This document shows, piece after piece, positions 1 to 8,424 of a stretch of DNA of 64,000 nucleotides. The translations under genes were made by a program, and so were the position numbers. The notes beneath the pieces are model-generated. The model did not search any database. It had not been told where the DNA came from and was given only the letters and a program-made list of their open reading frames with translations. Each line of letters begins with the position of its first letter. The first letter of the stretch is position 1. This stretch comes from an uncultured Oscillospiraceae bacterium (GTDB taxonomy: Bacteria; Bacillota; Clostridia; Oscillospirales; Oscillospiraceae), in assembly GCA_947589225.1 (NCBI GenBank), contig CANQBC010000004.1, positions 61,233 to 125,232 of the forward strand, read 5' to 3'.

Positions 1-440
1 GACGTATGGTTCACGAGCCACCCGGTAAATATGAGCATCCCGATGTAAACTACCGGCGCGACCGCTCGAGGTATGGAGTCCCACGCCTTATGGGTCAGGG
101 CGAAAAACACCATGGAGAAGCCCAGCAGATGGAGGACGCCGAAGCGGATGGGTTCGTTGATGATGGGAAGGCTCGTCACCACGGTCATCCCCATGGCGAT
201 GGCGAAGCAGAGGACGCCGCGCTTCAGGTTGCTGCGGGAAAAGCGGCAGCACAGGCCCGCCAGGAAGATGAAAAGTCCCGCGAAAAAGTAGTGAAGCACG
301 TCAAAAACGGGGTTTGTAAAAAGCCACTCCGGGGCGCCGCAAAGGACAATCAGATCCAAAAGTCCGTGGTGAATGACCATAAGTATAAGGGCAAGTCCCC
401 GCGCCGCGTCGATGGCGTCTATGCGTTTTTTCTTCTCCAT
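1..440 (-). CDS. DUF1624-like integral membrane protein, C-terminus cut by window edge
   Basis: Reading the minus strand from the ATG at 440 gives an open frame to the window edge, about 146 residues with no stop. It begins MEKKKRIDAIDAARGLALIL, then a membrane segment with an HHGLLDL motif, and at least three more hydrophobic helices. The 'R-I-D-A-I-D-A-A-R-G' start followed by TM helices is typical of the DUF1624/heparan-alpha-glucosaminide N-acetyltransferase-like family, predicted acyl-CoA-dependent membrane acyltransferases. The start lies 3 bp after the ychF stop with no separate Shine-Dalgarno, so translation is probably coupled to ychF. The substrate is unknown. Confidence 0.75.
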   Translation of the reverse strand, partial: MEKKKRIDAIDAARGLALILMVIHHGLLDLIVLCGAPEWLFTNPVFDVLHYFFAGLFIFLAGLCCRFSRSNLKRGVLCFAIAMGMTVVTSLPIINEPIRFGVLHLLGFSMVFFALTHKAWDSIPRAVAPVVYIGMLIFTGWLVNHT

Positions 441-443
441 GGT

Positions 444-1541
444 TCACACGTTGAAGCGGAAGAGGGTCACGTCGCCGTCGCGCATCACGTACTCCTTGCC
501 CTCGCTGCGCACAAGGCCCTTTTCTTTGGCCGCCGCCATGGAGCCGCACGCCTCCAGGTCGTCGAAGGCCACGATCTCGGCCCGGATGAAACCCCGCTCG
601 AAGTCGGAGTGGATCTTCCCCGCGGCCTGGGGGGCGTGGGTGCCCCGGGTGATGGTCCAGGCCCGGCACTCGTCCGCGCCGGCGGTGAGGAAGGAGATGA
701 GGCCCAAAAGCTCGTAGGAGCATTTGATGAGCCTGTCAAGGCCGGACTCGGAAAGGCCCAGCTCCTCCAGGAACATGGCCCGCTCGGACTCGTCAAGCTC
801 CGTCAGCTCCTGTTCGGTCTTGGCGCAGATGGGGAGGACCTGGGCGCCTTCGGCGTCCGCGCGCTCTTTGACCGCCCGGTAGTAGGCGTTGTTGGCAAAA
901 TCCGCGACGCCCTCCTCGTCCATATTGGCCGCGTAAATGACGGGCTTCAGGGAGAGAAGGTCGGAGGCCGCGACGAGGGCCGCGTCGTCCTCGGAGTCCG
1001 TCTCGAAGCTTCTGGCGGACTTGCCCGCGTCCAGGTGCGCGTGAAGGGCCTCCAGCACCTCGGCCTCGTGCCGGAGCTTCTTGTCCCCGCCGCGAGAGGC
1101 TTTCTGGGCCTTTTCCAGGCGGCGGTCCACCATCTCAAGGTCGGCCATGATCAGCTCCAGGTCGATGATGTCGATGTCCCTGATGGGGTCGGCCCCGCCC
1201 TCCACGTGGATGACGTTCTCATCGTCAAAGCACCTGACCACATGGACGATGGCGTCCGTGCGGCGGATGTTCTCAAGGAATTTGTTTCCTAAGCCCTCGC
1301 CCTTGGACGCCCCGCGCACAAGGCCGGCGATATCCACGAATTCGATGACGGCGGGGGTGAATTTTTTGGGCTTGTACATATCCGCCAGGTACTGGAGCCT
1401 CCTGTCCGGCACCGTGACGGTGCCCACGTTGGGTTCGATGGTGCAGAAGGGGTAGTTTGCCGCCTCCGCCCCGGCGTTGGTGATGGCGTTGAAAAGGGTG
1501 GACTTGCCCACATTGGGGAGCCCGACGATGCCTAATTTCAT
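444..1541 (-). CDS. ychF: Redox-regulated ATPase YchF (Obg-family P-loop protein)
   Basis: 365 residues, the normal YchF length. The N-terminal G domain has GLPNVGKS (residues 7-14), DIAGLVRGA as G3, and NMDE instead of NKxD, the change that gives YchF a preference for ATP. A coiled-coil insertion follows near residues 125-200, and a C-terminal TGS domain ends EKGLVRSEGKEYVMRDGDV. In other bacteria it is a ribosome-associated ATPase with roles in stress and translation. The start ATG at 1541 lies inside the 17-bp core of the E1 attachment site. Its Shine-Dalgarno (AAGGAG at about 1550-1560) is supplied by the element, not by native upstream DNA. It now sits just downstream of the E1 integrase gene and is probably co-transcribed with it. 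Confidence 0.97.
   Translation of the reverse strand: MKLGIVGLPNVGKSTLFNAITNAGAEAANYPFCTIEPNVGTVTVPDRRLQYLADMYKPKKFTPAVIEFVDIAGLVRGASKGEGLGNKFLENIRRTDAIVHVVRCFDDENVIHVEGGADPIRDIDIIDLELIMADLEMVDRRLEKAQKASRGGDKKLRHEAEVLEALHAHLDAGKSARSFETDSEDDAALVAASDLLSLKPVIYAANMDEEGVADFANNAYYRAVKERADAEGAQVLPICAKTEQELTELDESERAMFLEELGLSESGLDRLIKCSYELLGLISFLTAGADECRAWTITRGTHAPQAAGKIHSDFERGFIRAEIVAFDDLEACGSMAAAKEKGLVRSEGKEYVMRDGDVTLFRFNV
1525..1541. repeat. E1 attachment site, left copy (in 5' end of ychF)
   Basis: ACGATGCCTAATTTCAT occurs here and again at 11878-11894 in the same orientation, 17 of 17 identical. On the minus strand it is the first codons of ychF (ATG AAA TTA GGC ATC GT). The similarity continues imperfectly for about 35 bp on the element side of this copy and the chromosome side of the other copy, covering a Shine-Dalgarno. 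The two copies bound a 10.4 kb segment that holds integrase, excisionase, replication genes and repressor. Confidence 0.92.
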
Positions 1542-1596
1542 TTCTTCTCAAATCTCCTTGTGTTTCAAGACTTTTTGATATTCTCAAGGGCGGTTT

Positions 1597-1616
1597 TACG
1601 CCATTTCTACGCCATT
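1597..1616. repeat. E1 left-end tandem repeat, candidate integrase arm site
   Basis: TACGCCATTTCTACGCCATT contains two TACGCCATT copies with an 11-bp period. A near copy (18 of 20) in the same orientation lies at 11732-11751 near the other end. Position near both ends and the helical period fit arm-type binding sites for the N-terminal domain of a tyrosine integrase. It overlaps the stop codon of int. Confidence 0.6.
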
Positions 1617-2794
1617 GTCGTGTTTTTCGCCTCAAATAACTGGACGGCTTTACTCAAAGAATCGTCCGTTACATGGACATAAGTATCCATCGTCGTCTTT
1701 ATACTTGCGTGTCCCAACAGTTTTTGAAGCGCCTTTGGCTGCATACCGCTCTCAATCGCTCTCGTCGCGTAAGTGTGGCGAAGTGTGTGCATGGAAAAGG
1801 GCGGTATTCCCGCCATTGCACACAGCTTGTAAAGGTGTGTGTCGTAAGAACTGTTTTTAGCGGGCATCCCAGTTCGGAAATTGATAAACACCAAATCCCG
1901 CATATCAAGACTTGCAGTTTGCCCTGTACGCCTGTCGGTATAAGTCAGGACTTGCACCAGGTCATTCGATAGCTTTTGCTTTTTCCGCAGTTCTTGAAGC
2001 TCCAGCAAAAGATTGTATGCGCGAGTTGTCAGTGGAATCGTTCTGTAACTGGATTGCGTTTTGGGAGGACCGGCACGCCACGTTTTCTGCTTGTGCCTGA
2101 ACTCAAGAGCTTTGTTTACGGTCAGCGTTTTATTTTTGAAGTCAATTGCATCCCAAGTAAGGCCAATCATCTCTCCTGTTCTAAGTCCTGTTTCTAAAAT
2201 CAAGGCGTACTGATAATAATTGTGCGAGGATTTTGCAACCTCTAAAAACTTCTGCTGTTCCTCCACGCTCAACACCCTGTGGTCACTTGGCGCCTTGATA
2301 GGCTTAGTGTACCGCACCCCATCCATCGGATGCTTGGATATGACATCATTCATCACAGCCGCACGAAACATTGTGCCCATAGTGATATACACCTGTCGGA
2401 TGGTAGACCCGGCGTAATCGTCCATCATACCATTCAATATCATTTTGCAGTGCATGGGCTTCACGTCGGAGATGACCATTTTGCCGATTGCAGATTTTAC
2501 GTTTTTATCATATCGCTCCTTGTAATTCCTCCGTGTATTGGGAGAGAGGTCAGCTATCAGGTTATCATACCAATAGTTGAACCAGGTATCGACTGTAACT
2601 GTGGATGTAATGCCGGTGGAACCGTGCGTATCCTCATATCTGGAGTCTGCCAGCCAATTTCTGGCCTCGGGAAGCGTATCAAAATACTTCTCGACCCGCT
2701 TGCCGCTTCGGGTCACATACCGTGCGGAGTATTTCCTGTCCTTGCGTTGAGAGAGCCCTTTGCCAAGTTCTTTTCCCTTTAAATCCTTTCCCAT
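1607..2794 (-). CDS. int: Tyrosine site-specific integrase of element E1
   Basis: 395 residues from the ATG at 2794, chosen because AGAAAGGAG lies 8 bp upstream; the frame extends further 5' but through the promoter. The N-terminal 60 residues ([20 protein letters not shown]...) look like an AP2-type arm-binding domain, then a SAM-like core-binding domain (about 75-160), then the catalytic domain with [12 protein letters not shown] (Arg), [12 protein letters not shown] (His-x-x-Arg) and [16 protein letters not shown] (nucleophile Tyr). It catalyses integration and excision at the 5' end of ychF. It is the last gene before the left attachment site and reads towards it, so transcription continues into ychF. 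Confidence 0.95.
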   Translation of the reverse strand: MGKDLKGKELGKGLSQRKDRKYSARYVTRSGKRVEKYFDTLPEARNWLADSRYEDTHGSTGITSTVTVDTWFNYWYDNLIADLSPNTRRNYKERYDKNVKSAIGKMVISDVKPMHCKMILNGMMDDYAGSTIRQVYITMGTMFRAAVMNDVISKHPMDGVRYTKPIKAPSDHRVLSVEEQQKFLEVAKSSHNYYQYALILETGLRTGEMIGLTWDAIDFKNKTLTVNKALEFRHKQKTWRAGPPKTQSSYRTIPLTTRAYNLLLELQELRKKQKLSNDLVQVLTYTDRRTGQTASLDMRDLVFINFRTGMPAKNSSYDTHLYKLCAMAGIPPFSMHTLRHTYATRAIESGMQPKALQKLLGHASIKTTMDTYVHVTDDSLSKAVQLFEAKNTTMA

Positions 2795-2843
2795 ACGAAG
2801 CTCCTTTCTACCAGACGAGAAAAGAGCTCGGTATAACTTTAGA

Positions 2844-2872
2844 ATTATACCATACGAGCTCTTTTCTCTCAA
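2844..2872 (-). promoter_or_regulatory. Promoter of int-ychF, resembling the native ychF promoter
   Basis: On the minus strand TTGAGA (2867-2872), 17 bp, TATAAT (2844-2849). The spacer shares AGAGCT-NN-TAT-N-G before TATAAT with the displaced native ychF promoter at 12130-12158, which has the same TTGAGA and TATAAT hexamers. A perfect 13-bp inverted repeat GAGAAAAGAGCTC / GAGCTCTTTTCTC (2817-2829 and 2856-2868) brackets the -10 and overlaps the -35, a possible operator. Confidence 0.75.
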
Positions 2873-2910
2873 GATGAAATTATAAAACTGTTGAAAAAAC
2901 TGTGAGATTT

Positions 2911-3123
2911 TCAAATCACCAGCTTATCGCTGATGAATTTTTCAAATTCTTTGCGCTTAACAAGCTTTTTGTTGCCCACATAGAGCACAAAGGGGCAGTT
3001 AGGCGTCCTCAGCATGGAGCTGATTTTATTGATGCCGATATTCGAGTATTCCGCGGCTTCACGAATTGTAAGCGTTACTTTCTGCGGAACAGGAACCGCA
3101 GACGGAGAGAAGTTTTCTTCCAT
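2911..3123 (-). CDS. xis: Excisionase of E1 (MerR/Tn916 Xis-like winged helix)
   Basis: 70 residues beginning [20 protein letters not shown]. The core [20 protein letters not shown] followed by [20 protein letters not shown] is the winged-helix Xis fold of Tn916-type elements, which bends the ends and directs the integrase to excision. The start at 3123 is preferred over ATG 3132 because AGGAGG directly abuts 3132 but is 9 bp from 3123. It lies 13 bp after the primase-helicase stop and precedes int, the usual order. Confidence 0.85.
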   Translation of the reverse strand: MEENFSPSAVPVPQKVTLTIREAAEYSNIGINKISSMLRTPNCPFVLYVGNKKLVKRKEFEKFISDKLVI

Positions 3124-3136
3124 AACGATCATCCTC

Positions 3137-5512
3137 CTAAAAAACAATATCCTCAGAATTATCACCATCACCACCATAATCCGTCATATCGGCCTGATGC
3201 TCCGGCAAAGCGGCCTCTGGTGGTAAAATCCGCCCATCGCCATCACCATTGGTATCACCATTCGATTTTCCCAGTATCTCACCGGGATTTACGAAGTATG
3301 GTGATAATGGTGCAAAATTGTGGTTAACCAAGGAAACGTAAGTGCCGTCGGAATATCCGCTGGATAATTCAAATGATATTCCGATGCGCTCAAGATTGCT
3401 TCGTATGGCTTTCAGCCGACGGGACAAGCTGTTGGGAGCTTGAGGAAGACCTTTGTTTCTCACGCCAATTCCGTGGCTTTCGGCCTGTGTCTGGATTTCA
3501 GAAAACAGGGACGAGACACGCCCTCTCCACTGCTCTTTATCCCGCATAAACTCGACGACAAGATAGGCGACCGCATCGGCGTTGATGGCCTCGACATTTT
3601 GAAGCGCCTGATTGGCCTTGTATTCGTTTAAGAATTTATCACCATAACCACCAAGCGCCTCGCCAATCGCAAAGCCCCAATGGCAAAAGTCTGCCATTCT
3701 GGTAAGCCCGGTCAATTCTACGGCAGGATAGATACGCATCGCCTCTGATAGAACATCAAAAACAGCTCCCAGAAGATACGGCCTGTCCTTTTCAAACTCA
3801 TTGACAACGGCGGTCAGCTCTCGGCGCTTGCTCTCTGTGACACGTTCCAATTCAAAGATGATGGAGCGGTCAAGGAGGTCGGCGCGGCTTGCCACATTGT
3901 TGATGCCATTGAGAGCTATGCACCGTCTAAATTTGAAGATGTAATCTTCTCCGTTCGTGTAAAGCTTGCGTTGCTGGATAGCTCCGCCGGTAATTGCCCG
4001 GCAAAGCGTATCGCTCACTTCGCTCGTCATAGTCGAAACATTGTCGAACGGGAGGAAATAAGTCTGTTGTAGATTTACTACAAGCGTTCTTTCGTCCTTG
4101 CCCAACGACAAAGTATCCATTACAGACGGGTCGATAAGGCGCTTTGTCAAAGTGCAGGTCGTGCTCTTTGCCGCGCCCTTTTCGCCGGTGAAGATTGGCA
4201 TGGGGTGGGGTATCTCCGGCACAAAGCAGGAGACAAGCCAGCACAGGAACAAAATGCGATATGAGGAGCTCAAATTGATAACTTTGAAAATATCTTCCAA
4301 GTTTCCGCCGCTCCTCGGAAGAACTTGCGGATTTTGATGTCTGTACCGGCAAAACAGCCTTGGCACATCAGAGACGACCTCCCAGCCTGTGGGCGTGACC
4401 TTTACGGCCTGCCATTCCCGGTCGGTCAGGTCATACCAGAAACAGCCGTCGTGCTCGGCGACGCGATTGGAAAGTTGGCACACCGAAGCTTTACCGCCAA
4501 ATTTGGTATCTGCCTCAAGAACGGCGACGGCTTGCGTCAGCCCTTCCTTTCGGATGGCCTTTTTTGTGCTTTTGTGAAAGAGCCTTTGCGCCCACAGATG
4601 AAATTCTTTGCTGTCGAGAGGGTAGCGCTCCTTGTGGTCATCAATCGGTATCTCGGCATACGGATCGTTGTTCTCGTTAAGAAACAGCTCAATACCGCTT
4701 TTCCCAATGAGCTCAAGCAGAATTTCGCTTTGCGGACGCCTATCGAAGCAGGAAATCAAAGGCTCGTCAACGGTGCCGTTGATTGGCGTTTCCGAAAGGA
4801 GCTCAACCTCTTTCATTGTATGACCGCTGTGAAGCCAGTCATAAATATCGCCTTTTTCTTTAAGTCCCGGAAGTAATTTTACTACGGCCCATGGGAGATA
4901 CTGCTTTACCCTCCTGGCATAGTTCATCCCGGCCTCATCGTTGTCGGGAAGAATAATAACATCCTTGTTCACAAAATGCCTTATGTCTTCCTCGGACATT
5001 TTTGAACCGGAGGCGCCGCAGTCAAGGGTGGTGGCAACATAGCCCTGTTCAATTACGGCGTCGGCACATTTTTCGCCTTCAACAAAATAAATTGTTGTTG
5101 CCGTTGCTATCCCCGGCAGATTATACGGAATGTGCGATGCGCCATTCAAGCCGGTCCTACCATCTGGAAGGCAAAACTGAAACGTCTTCGTGCCGTCATC
5201 ATGGTCAAACCGTTTCTTTTCATACGCAAGAGAGCCGTCGGTTCGTTTGTATTCATAAGAAGTAGTCTTTGCCGGTTTTGAGTTGTACGGTCTATTTCCT
5301 ATGTAAAGGTCAGACTTCTTTAGACCGACAGCATCAAGTATTGCCTCCGTGGGACAGCCTGCGAAGCACTTTGGCTGAATCCATTCGCCTTTGTTGACAT
5401 AGAGCGCCATGCTTGGATGTACGTCATCATGGGCAGGGCATCGGCACTCATACCTATTGGGGGCGACTTTCTTGACCCCCTTGAAACGACTGAGTATCTC
5501 ATTCAGTTCCAT
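3137..5512 (-). CDS. Primase-helicase fusion replication protein of E1
   Basis: 791 residues from ATG 5512 (AAGGAGG 7 bp upstream). Domains in order: a CHC2-type zinc finger (YECRCPAHDDVHPSMALYV ... CFAGC, about 25-60), a TOPRIM domain (IYFVEGEKCADAV near 145 and the acidic motif ILPDNDEAGMNYA near 190), then a superfamily-3/AAA-type helicase with Walker A FTGEKGAAKSTT near 440 and Walker B-like TYFLPFDNVS. This is the replication protein type of autonomously replicating phages and integrative elements. The last 45 residues are low-complexity Gly/Asp/Asn, encoded by repeated ATCACCAT motifs that could be iterons. It follows two small genes with which its start overlaps. Confidence 0.88.
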   Translation of the reverse strand: MELNEILSRFKGVKKVAPNRYECRCPAHDDVHPSMALYVNKGEWIQPKCFAGCPTEAILDAVGLKKSDLYIGNRPYNSKPAKTTSYEYKRTDGSLAYEKKRFDHDDGTKTFQFCLPDGRTGLNGASHIPYNLPGIATATTIYFVEGEKCADAVIEQGYVATTLDCGASGSKMSEEDIRHFVNKDVIILPDNDEAGMNYARRVKQYLPWAVVKLLPGLKEKGDIYDWLHSGHTMKEVELLSETPINGTVDEPLISCFDRRPQSEILLELIGKSGIELFLNENNDPYAEIPIDDHKERYPLDSKEFHLWAQRLFHKSTKKAIRKEGLTQAVAVLEADTKFGGKASVCQLSNRVAEHDGCFWYDLTDREWQAVKVTPTGWEVVSDVPRLFCRYRHQNPQVLPRSGGNLEDIFKVINLSSSYRILFLCWLVSCFVPEIPHPMPIFTGEKGAAKSTTCTLTKRLIDPSVMDTLSLGKDERTLVVNLQQTYFLPFDNVSTMTSEVSDTLCRAITGGAIQQRKLYTNGEDYIFKFRRCIALNGINNVASRADLLDRSIIFELERVTESKRRELTAVVNEFEKDRPYLLGAVFDVLSEAMRIYPAVELTGLTRMADFCHWGFAIGEALGGYGDKFLNEYKANQALQNVEAINADAVAYLVVEFMRDKEQWRGRVSSLFSEIQTQAESHGIGVRNKGLPQAPNSLSRRLKAIRSNLERIGISFELSSGYSDGTYVSLVNHNFAPLSPYFVNPGEILGKSNGDTNGDGDGRILPPEAALPEHQADMTDYGGDGDNSEDIVF
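3163..3312. repeat. Cluster of ATCACCAT motifs at the end of the E1 primase gene
   Basis: TATCACCATCACC (about 3165), ATCGCCATCACCATTGGTATCACCATTCG (two parts, 3235-3265) and an inverted TATGGTGATAATGGTG (about 3298-3312) fall within 150 bp. They encode the Gly/Asp tail of the primase. They could be an origin for the primase-helicase or just codon-level low complexity; sequence alone does not decide. Confidence 0.35.
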
Positions 5513-5714
5513 GTGGCCCCTCCTTATCAAACCCAAAGGCAGCCAGGAAGTCATCCTGTGAAGCTTCATACAGAGCCGTTACCTGAACGACATCGCCGCC
5601 TTTGAAATAATATGTCTCTCTGGGGTGCTTGTCCCGGAACAACTCATAATCGGCTTTTCTCACGATGGGGTCATTTTCAAGACCCTTCAAAAACTTTGAC
5701 AAAAAATCATGCAT
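5499..5714 (-). CDS. Small conserved-looking hypothetical protein in the E1 replication operon
   Basis: 71 residues, ATG 5714 with GGAGG 9 bp upstream. Its 3' end overlaps the primase-helicase start by 14 bp, so the two are translationally coupled. Acidic and helical (KFLKGLENDPIVRKADYELF, FLAAFGFDKEGPHGTE) with a basic middle. No family recognised; position suggests an accessory to replication or its control. Confidence 0.65.
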   Translation of the reverse strand: MHDFLSKFLKGLENDPIVRKADYELFRDKHPRETYYFKGGDVVQVTALYEASQDDFLAAFGFDKEGPHGTE

Positions 5715-5781
5715 GACAATACCTCCATTCCTGGGCGCAAGCCTTAAAATGTTTGTGACCGCTGGGCGATTTTACCTTCAA
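5707..5781 (-). CDS. Possible 24-residue peptide upstream of the replication operon
   Basis: A TTG start at 5781 follows AGAAAGGAG with about 9 bp spacing and opens a 24-residue frame starting MKVKSPSGHKHFKACAQEW. Its stop overlaps the start region of the 71-residue gene. It could be a real coupled peptide or only a leader that feeds ribosomes to the next gene. Confidence 0.35.
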   Translation of the reverse strand: MKVKSPSGHKHFKACAQEWRYCHA

Positions 5782-5880
5782 AAACAACTCTCCTTTCTCG
5801 TTTCTATCGAATGAGCATTGCATCCTCCAAGCGACAATTTTATATGTTCACTCGGTTGGGTTCTCGGCTCCATGTGCCAT

Positions 5881-5909
5881 ATTATAAATCCGGCCGCTTT
5901 CTTCGCCAA
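5881..5909 (-). promoter_or_regulatory. Sigma-A promoter for the E1 replication operon
   Basis: Minus strand TTGGCG (5904-5909), 17 bp, TATAAT (5881-5886), followed by a leader of about 95 bp before the first coupled start. It faces the repressor promoter 67 bp away, the usual layout of a lysogeny-type switch. Confidence 0.6.
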
Positions 5910-5975
5910 GATTGCATCCAATAAATCAAAAATTTTATTTTTCCGTCTCATTTCGCTTTTCTTGCTGGATACTGA

Positions 5976-6004
5976 TTGACAGACTTATAGAATACTGATA
6001 TAAT
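5976..6004 (+). promoter_or_regulatory. Consensus promoter for the E1 repressor
   Basis: TTGACA (5976-5981), 17 bp, TATAAT (5999-6004), a perfect sigma-A match. The start codon is at 6040 behind GAAAGGAG. Confidence 0.9.
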
Positions 6005-6039
6005 AAAAATAACTTACTGAAAGGAGCAAGTAAGAAGTT

Positions 6040-6741
6040 ATGGAAAACAGCAATTCTCACCCGTCCCTAGAAGCTGATAAAGGACCCGCCTCCCCTCAAG
6101 AGGATAATAGCGACTCTCGCACAACCCAAGAAACCGATAATGAACCCGCCTCTCCTGAAGAAGAAAAAGAGGTTTTTCGGAGCAGAATATTGGAATTATT
6201 TTCCAAGCGGCTTAAACAAGTGCGGAAAAATCGCAAGTTAACTCAGGAAGAAGTTGCTGGATTTCTTGACAGCTCTAATTCTCTTATATGCAATTACGAA
6301 AAAGGAAAACAGGAGCCAGGTATTGTTGCCGCGACTATCTTGGCATCAAAATTAGGTGTAACACTGGATTGGCTATGTGGACTGGACAAGAACGGGAAAA
6401 TTCAAGAACAGCGAACAATATGGAATGAGATTCCGTTTACTAACGCTTGCTTAATAGTAATGAGACGGTTCGCAACTGAAATTGAAATTAGCAAAGATTT
6501 AAAAACAGTTACTGTGAAATTCAGTCCTGGTGAGGACTATGCTTTTGGGCCTCCAAATAAATTCATTTATTTTGCCAAATTTATGGATGAGCTATCTGCG
6601 ATTTTGCGTCTTTATTCTGGACGTGGGGAATATAGCTCTGGTAATGAACTTACCGCAATAGCGCAAGATCTTTCGGATGAATACAAAACCCATCTGGAAC
6701 CAAGGCAAAGGAGAAAAATAACAGCCGCTGAAACACATTGA
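6040..6741 (+). CDS. XRE-family repressor of E1 with acidic repeat N-terminus
   Basis: 233 residues. The first 45 are unusual: two imperfect copies of an acidic Pro-Ala-Ser-Pro unit (DKGPASPQED and DNEPASPEEE). A Cro/C1 helix-turn-helix follows (about 54-112: LKQVRKNRKLTQEEVAGFLD ... ICNYEKGKQEPGIVAATILA). The C-terminal 120 residues match no family I recognise and lack an obvious LexA-type Ser/Lys dyad. It is divergent from the replication operon and has a consensus promoter, so it is the likely master repressor. The acidic tail could be a binding surface for an antirepressor. Confidence 0.85.
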   Translation: MENSNSHPSLEADKGPASPQEDNSDSRTTQETDNEPASPEEEKEVFRSRILELFSKRLKQVRKNRKLTQEEVAGFLDSSNSLICNYEKGKQEPGIVAATILASKLGVTLDWLCGLDKNGKIQEQRTIWNEIPFTNACLIVMRRFATEIEISKDLKTVTVKFSPGEDYAFGPPNKFIYFAKFMDELSAILRLYSGRGEYSSGNELTAIAQDLSDEYKTHLEPRQRRKITAAETH

Positions 6742-6760
6742 TTTCAGCGGCTGTTGTTTT
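6721..6760 (+). terminator. Rho-independent terminator of the E1 repressor
   Basis: ACAGCCGCTGAAA (6721-6733) pairs with TTTCAGCGGCTGT (6742-6754), followed by TTTT. The left arm lies in the last codons of the repressor. Confidence 0.85.
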
Positions 6761-6831
6761 ATTCAAAGTTATGACGCAACCATAGCATTTTGTATGTACT
6801 TTCCGTAACACGGTTTGTCCCCCTCTCCTTT

Positions 6832-7425
6832 TCACAGTGTTCCCTCCGTGAGACGCAGATACTTATAAATCGTTGGATAGGAGAGGTTACAGAGGCGGGA
6901 AAACTCCTTTTTGTTGATTTCTCCTTTTTGATACTTGGGATAGTGCCGGTAGAAGATGGCGGGAATATTGTCTGCCGTGACCGGTGGCCTTCCGATGACC
7001 TTTCCCTTGGCCTTTGCGTTGTCCATGCCGCTCCTGACCCGCTGGCTGATGATATTCCGCTCAAGCTCACTGAAAACACCCATCATTTTCAGCATTCCCT
7101 CCGTCATGGGGTCAAGCTCTTTACTGCAATCCACCACGAAGCTGCCCAAAACAAGTTTGATGTGCTTCTCCTTGGCAAATTCGATGATTTCACAGAGCTG
7201 TTTTGTACTCCTTGTTATCCTGCTGACCTCGGTTGCCAGAATGGTATCGCCGGGAGCAACGACCTTGAGCAATTTATTGAGTTCCGCGCGATCTGCTTTC
7301 GTCCCGCTCTCATACTCCTTATAAATCGTCTCGTCTGTTGCGCCCTGGCACTTAAGTTCCCGCACCTGGCGGTTGACATCCTGCTGTTTCTCGTTGGTTG
7401 AACATCTTGCGTAGCCGTATATCAT
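6832..7425 (-). CDS. Serine recombinase, resolvase/invertase type
   Basis: 197 residues from ATG 7425 (GAGGTG 6 bp upstream; an in-frame GTG at 7434 overlaps that site). The catalytic domain starts IYGYARCSTNEKQQDVNRQV with nucleophile Ser in the YARCST motif, followed by the resolvase core (ILATEVSRITRSTKQL, FSELERNIISQRVRSG) and a C-terminal HTH (FSRLCNLSYPTIYKYLRL). It is a small resolvase or invertase, possibly for dimer resolution or as a remnant of a transposon that delivered neighbouring cargo. Its start lies 10 bp after the stop of the Ada-like gene, suggesting one transcript. Confidence 0.92.
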   Translation of the reverse strand: MIYGYARCSTNEKQQDVNRQVRELKCQGATDETIYKEYESGTKADRAELNKLLKVVAPGDTILATEVSRITRSTKQLCEIIEFAKEKHIKLVLGSFVVDCSKELDPMTEGMLKMMGVFSELERNIISQRVRSGMDNAKAKGKVIGRPPVTADNIPAIFYRHYPKYQKGEINKKEFSRLCNLSYPTIYKYLRLTEGTL

Positions 7426-7435
7426 AACCGACACC

Positions 7436-8230
7436 TCACTTGTCGTGTTTTAACTGTATCTCCTTTTTCCCTGCGCCCGCCCGGAAAAACAGCCTGCCCT
7501 TTTCCGCGCTGATTTCACAGTCACCCGAACCCGTCACAGAGCCGTCAACAGGCATATCAAGCGATACCGTGTCCGGCTCAAAACCGGCGTCCACCAGCTC
7601 CAAAGGCGCGACGCTGTACCACAAATCCGCCGGGTGGCCCCAATATTGGACAAGGTACATGACCGCCGCTGTCGGGCCGTCAATGGCACAGTCAACGGCA
7701 AAAGGGGTGTGGGTCAAATGAACGAGCTTATCCCGAACATAGTCCCACACCAGCGTATAGCCCCACTGCCCGCCGTAGGAGGTCAGGATAAGGGCGCAGT
7801 AGTCCCCTGTGATTTTTGCCTTGCAGTTCTCAAGACCGTTTTTGATTTCATCGGCGATGGGAGTATTCGTGAGCCTCGCGGTCAGGAGAGCCTTTTCCTC
7901 TCCGCCCGCCGTTCTAACTGTGCAGACAGATTTTTCATTGAGATCGAGGGTGATTTTTATTGCGTGGTCCAAAAGCCTGTCCTCCTTCCAAAGTTTATAA
8001 TGCTCTTTCATACATACGCCGCAGGGCCTGTACCCCGCCGCAAGAGCCGTTTCCTCGTCGGCGAAGAACACCCGATGATTTATGTACTGCCCTTTTGCGA
8101 TTGCCCGGAGAGCGGAGGGACAGTCAAGACGGCCGTATATCTTCAGCCCTCGGTGTCCTCCGAATTGCCCCTTGGTATCGGAACGGTACTCCATCCCGTT
8201 TTTGTCAATCAATCTATACAGCGGTGTCAT
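7436..8230 (-). CDS. Protein with Ada-like metal-binding domain
   Basis: 264 residues from ATG 8230. The N-terminal half has LDCPSALRAIAKGQYINHRV followed by FFADEETALAAGYRPCGVCM, matching the zinc-binding region of Ada-type methyl-phosphotriester proteins (Cys, then Cys-x2-Cys after AGYRPC). The rest (VWDYVRDKLVHLTH..., VMYLVQYWGHPADLWYSV) is unrecognised and there is no methyltransferase active site PCHR. The start is uncertain: an upstream in-frame ATG at 8314 overlaps the promoter -35 and cannot be transcribed from it, while 8230 has only a weak ribosome site. A role in sensing or marking alkylated DNA is an inference from the domain alone. Confidence 0.7.
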   Translation of the reverse strand: MTPLYRLIDKNGMEYRSDTKGQFGGHRGLKIYGRLDCPSALRAIAKGQYINHRVFFADEETALAAGYRPCGVCMKEHYKLWKEDRLLDHAIKITLDLNEKSVCTVRTAGGEEKALLTARLTNTPIADEIKNGLENCKAKITGDYCALILTSYGGQWGYTLVWDYVRDKLVHLTHTPFAVDCAIDGPTAAVMYLVQYWGHPADLWYSVAPLELVDAGFEPDTVSLDMPVDGSVTGSGDCEISAEKGRLFFRAGAGKKEIQLKHDK

Positions 8231-8285
8231 ATCCGTTTGTAAACGCCCCAGCGTCGGTTTGCTACAATTAAGTTGGTCAACATTT

Positions 8286-8314
8286 ATTATAATGGATAAA
8301 CAAAAAGAAGTCAA
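8286..8314 (-). promoter_or_regulatory. Sigma-A promoter for the Ada-like gene and resolvase
   Basis: Minus strand TTGACT (8309-8314), 17 bp, TATAAT (8286-8291). It fixes the 5' limit of the Ada-like coding region. Confidence 0.8.
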
Positions 8315-8424
8315 CTGTTTCGTTTATATTTTCCTGACATATTTTTAAACTTTTTTGGAGAAAAACAAGAGTCAAAAGATATAAACAGTAAGAGATGTTT
8401 GATTTTATATGGACATAACACAAC

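Noticed and set aside
6..1292. Long plus-strand frame opposite ychF
   Set aside because: High-GC antisense shadow of ychF and the DUF1624-like gene; low-complexity Gly/Ala/Val/His composition.
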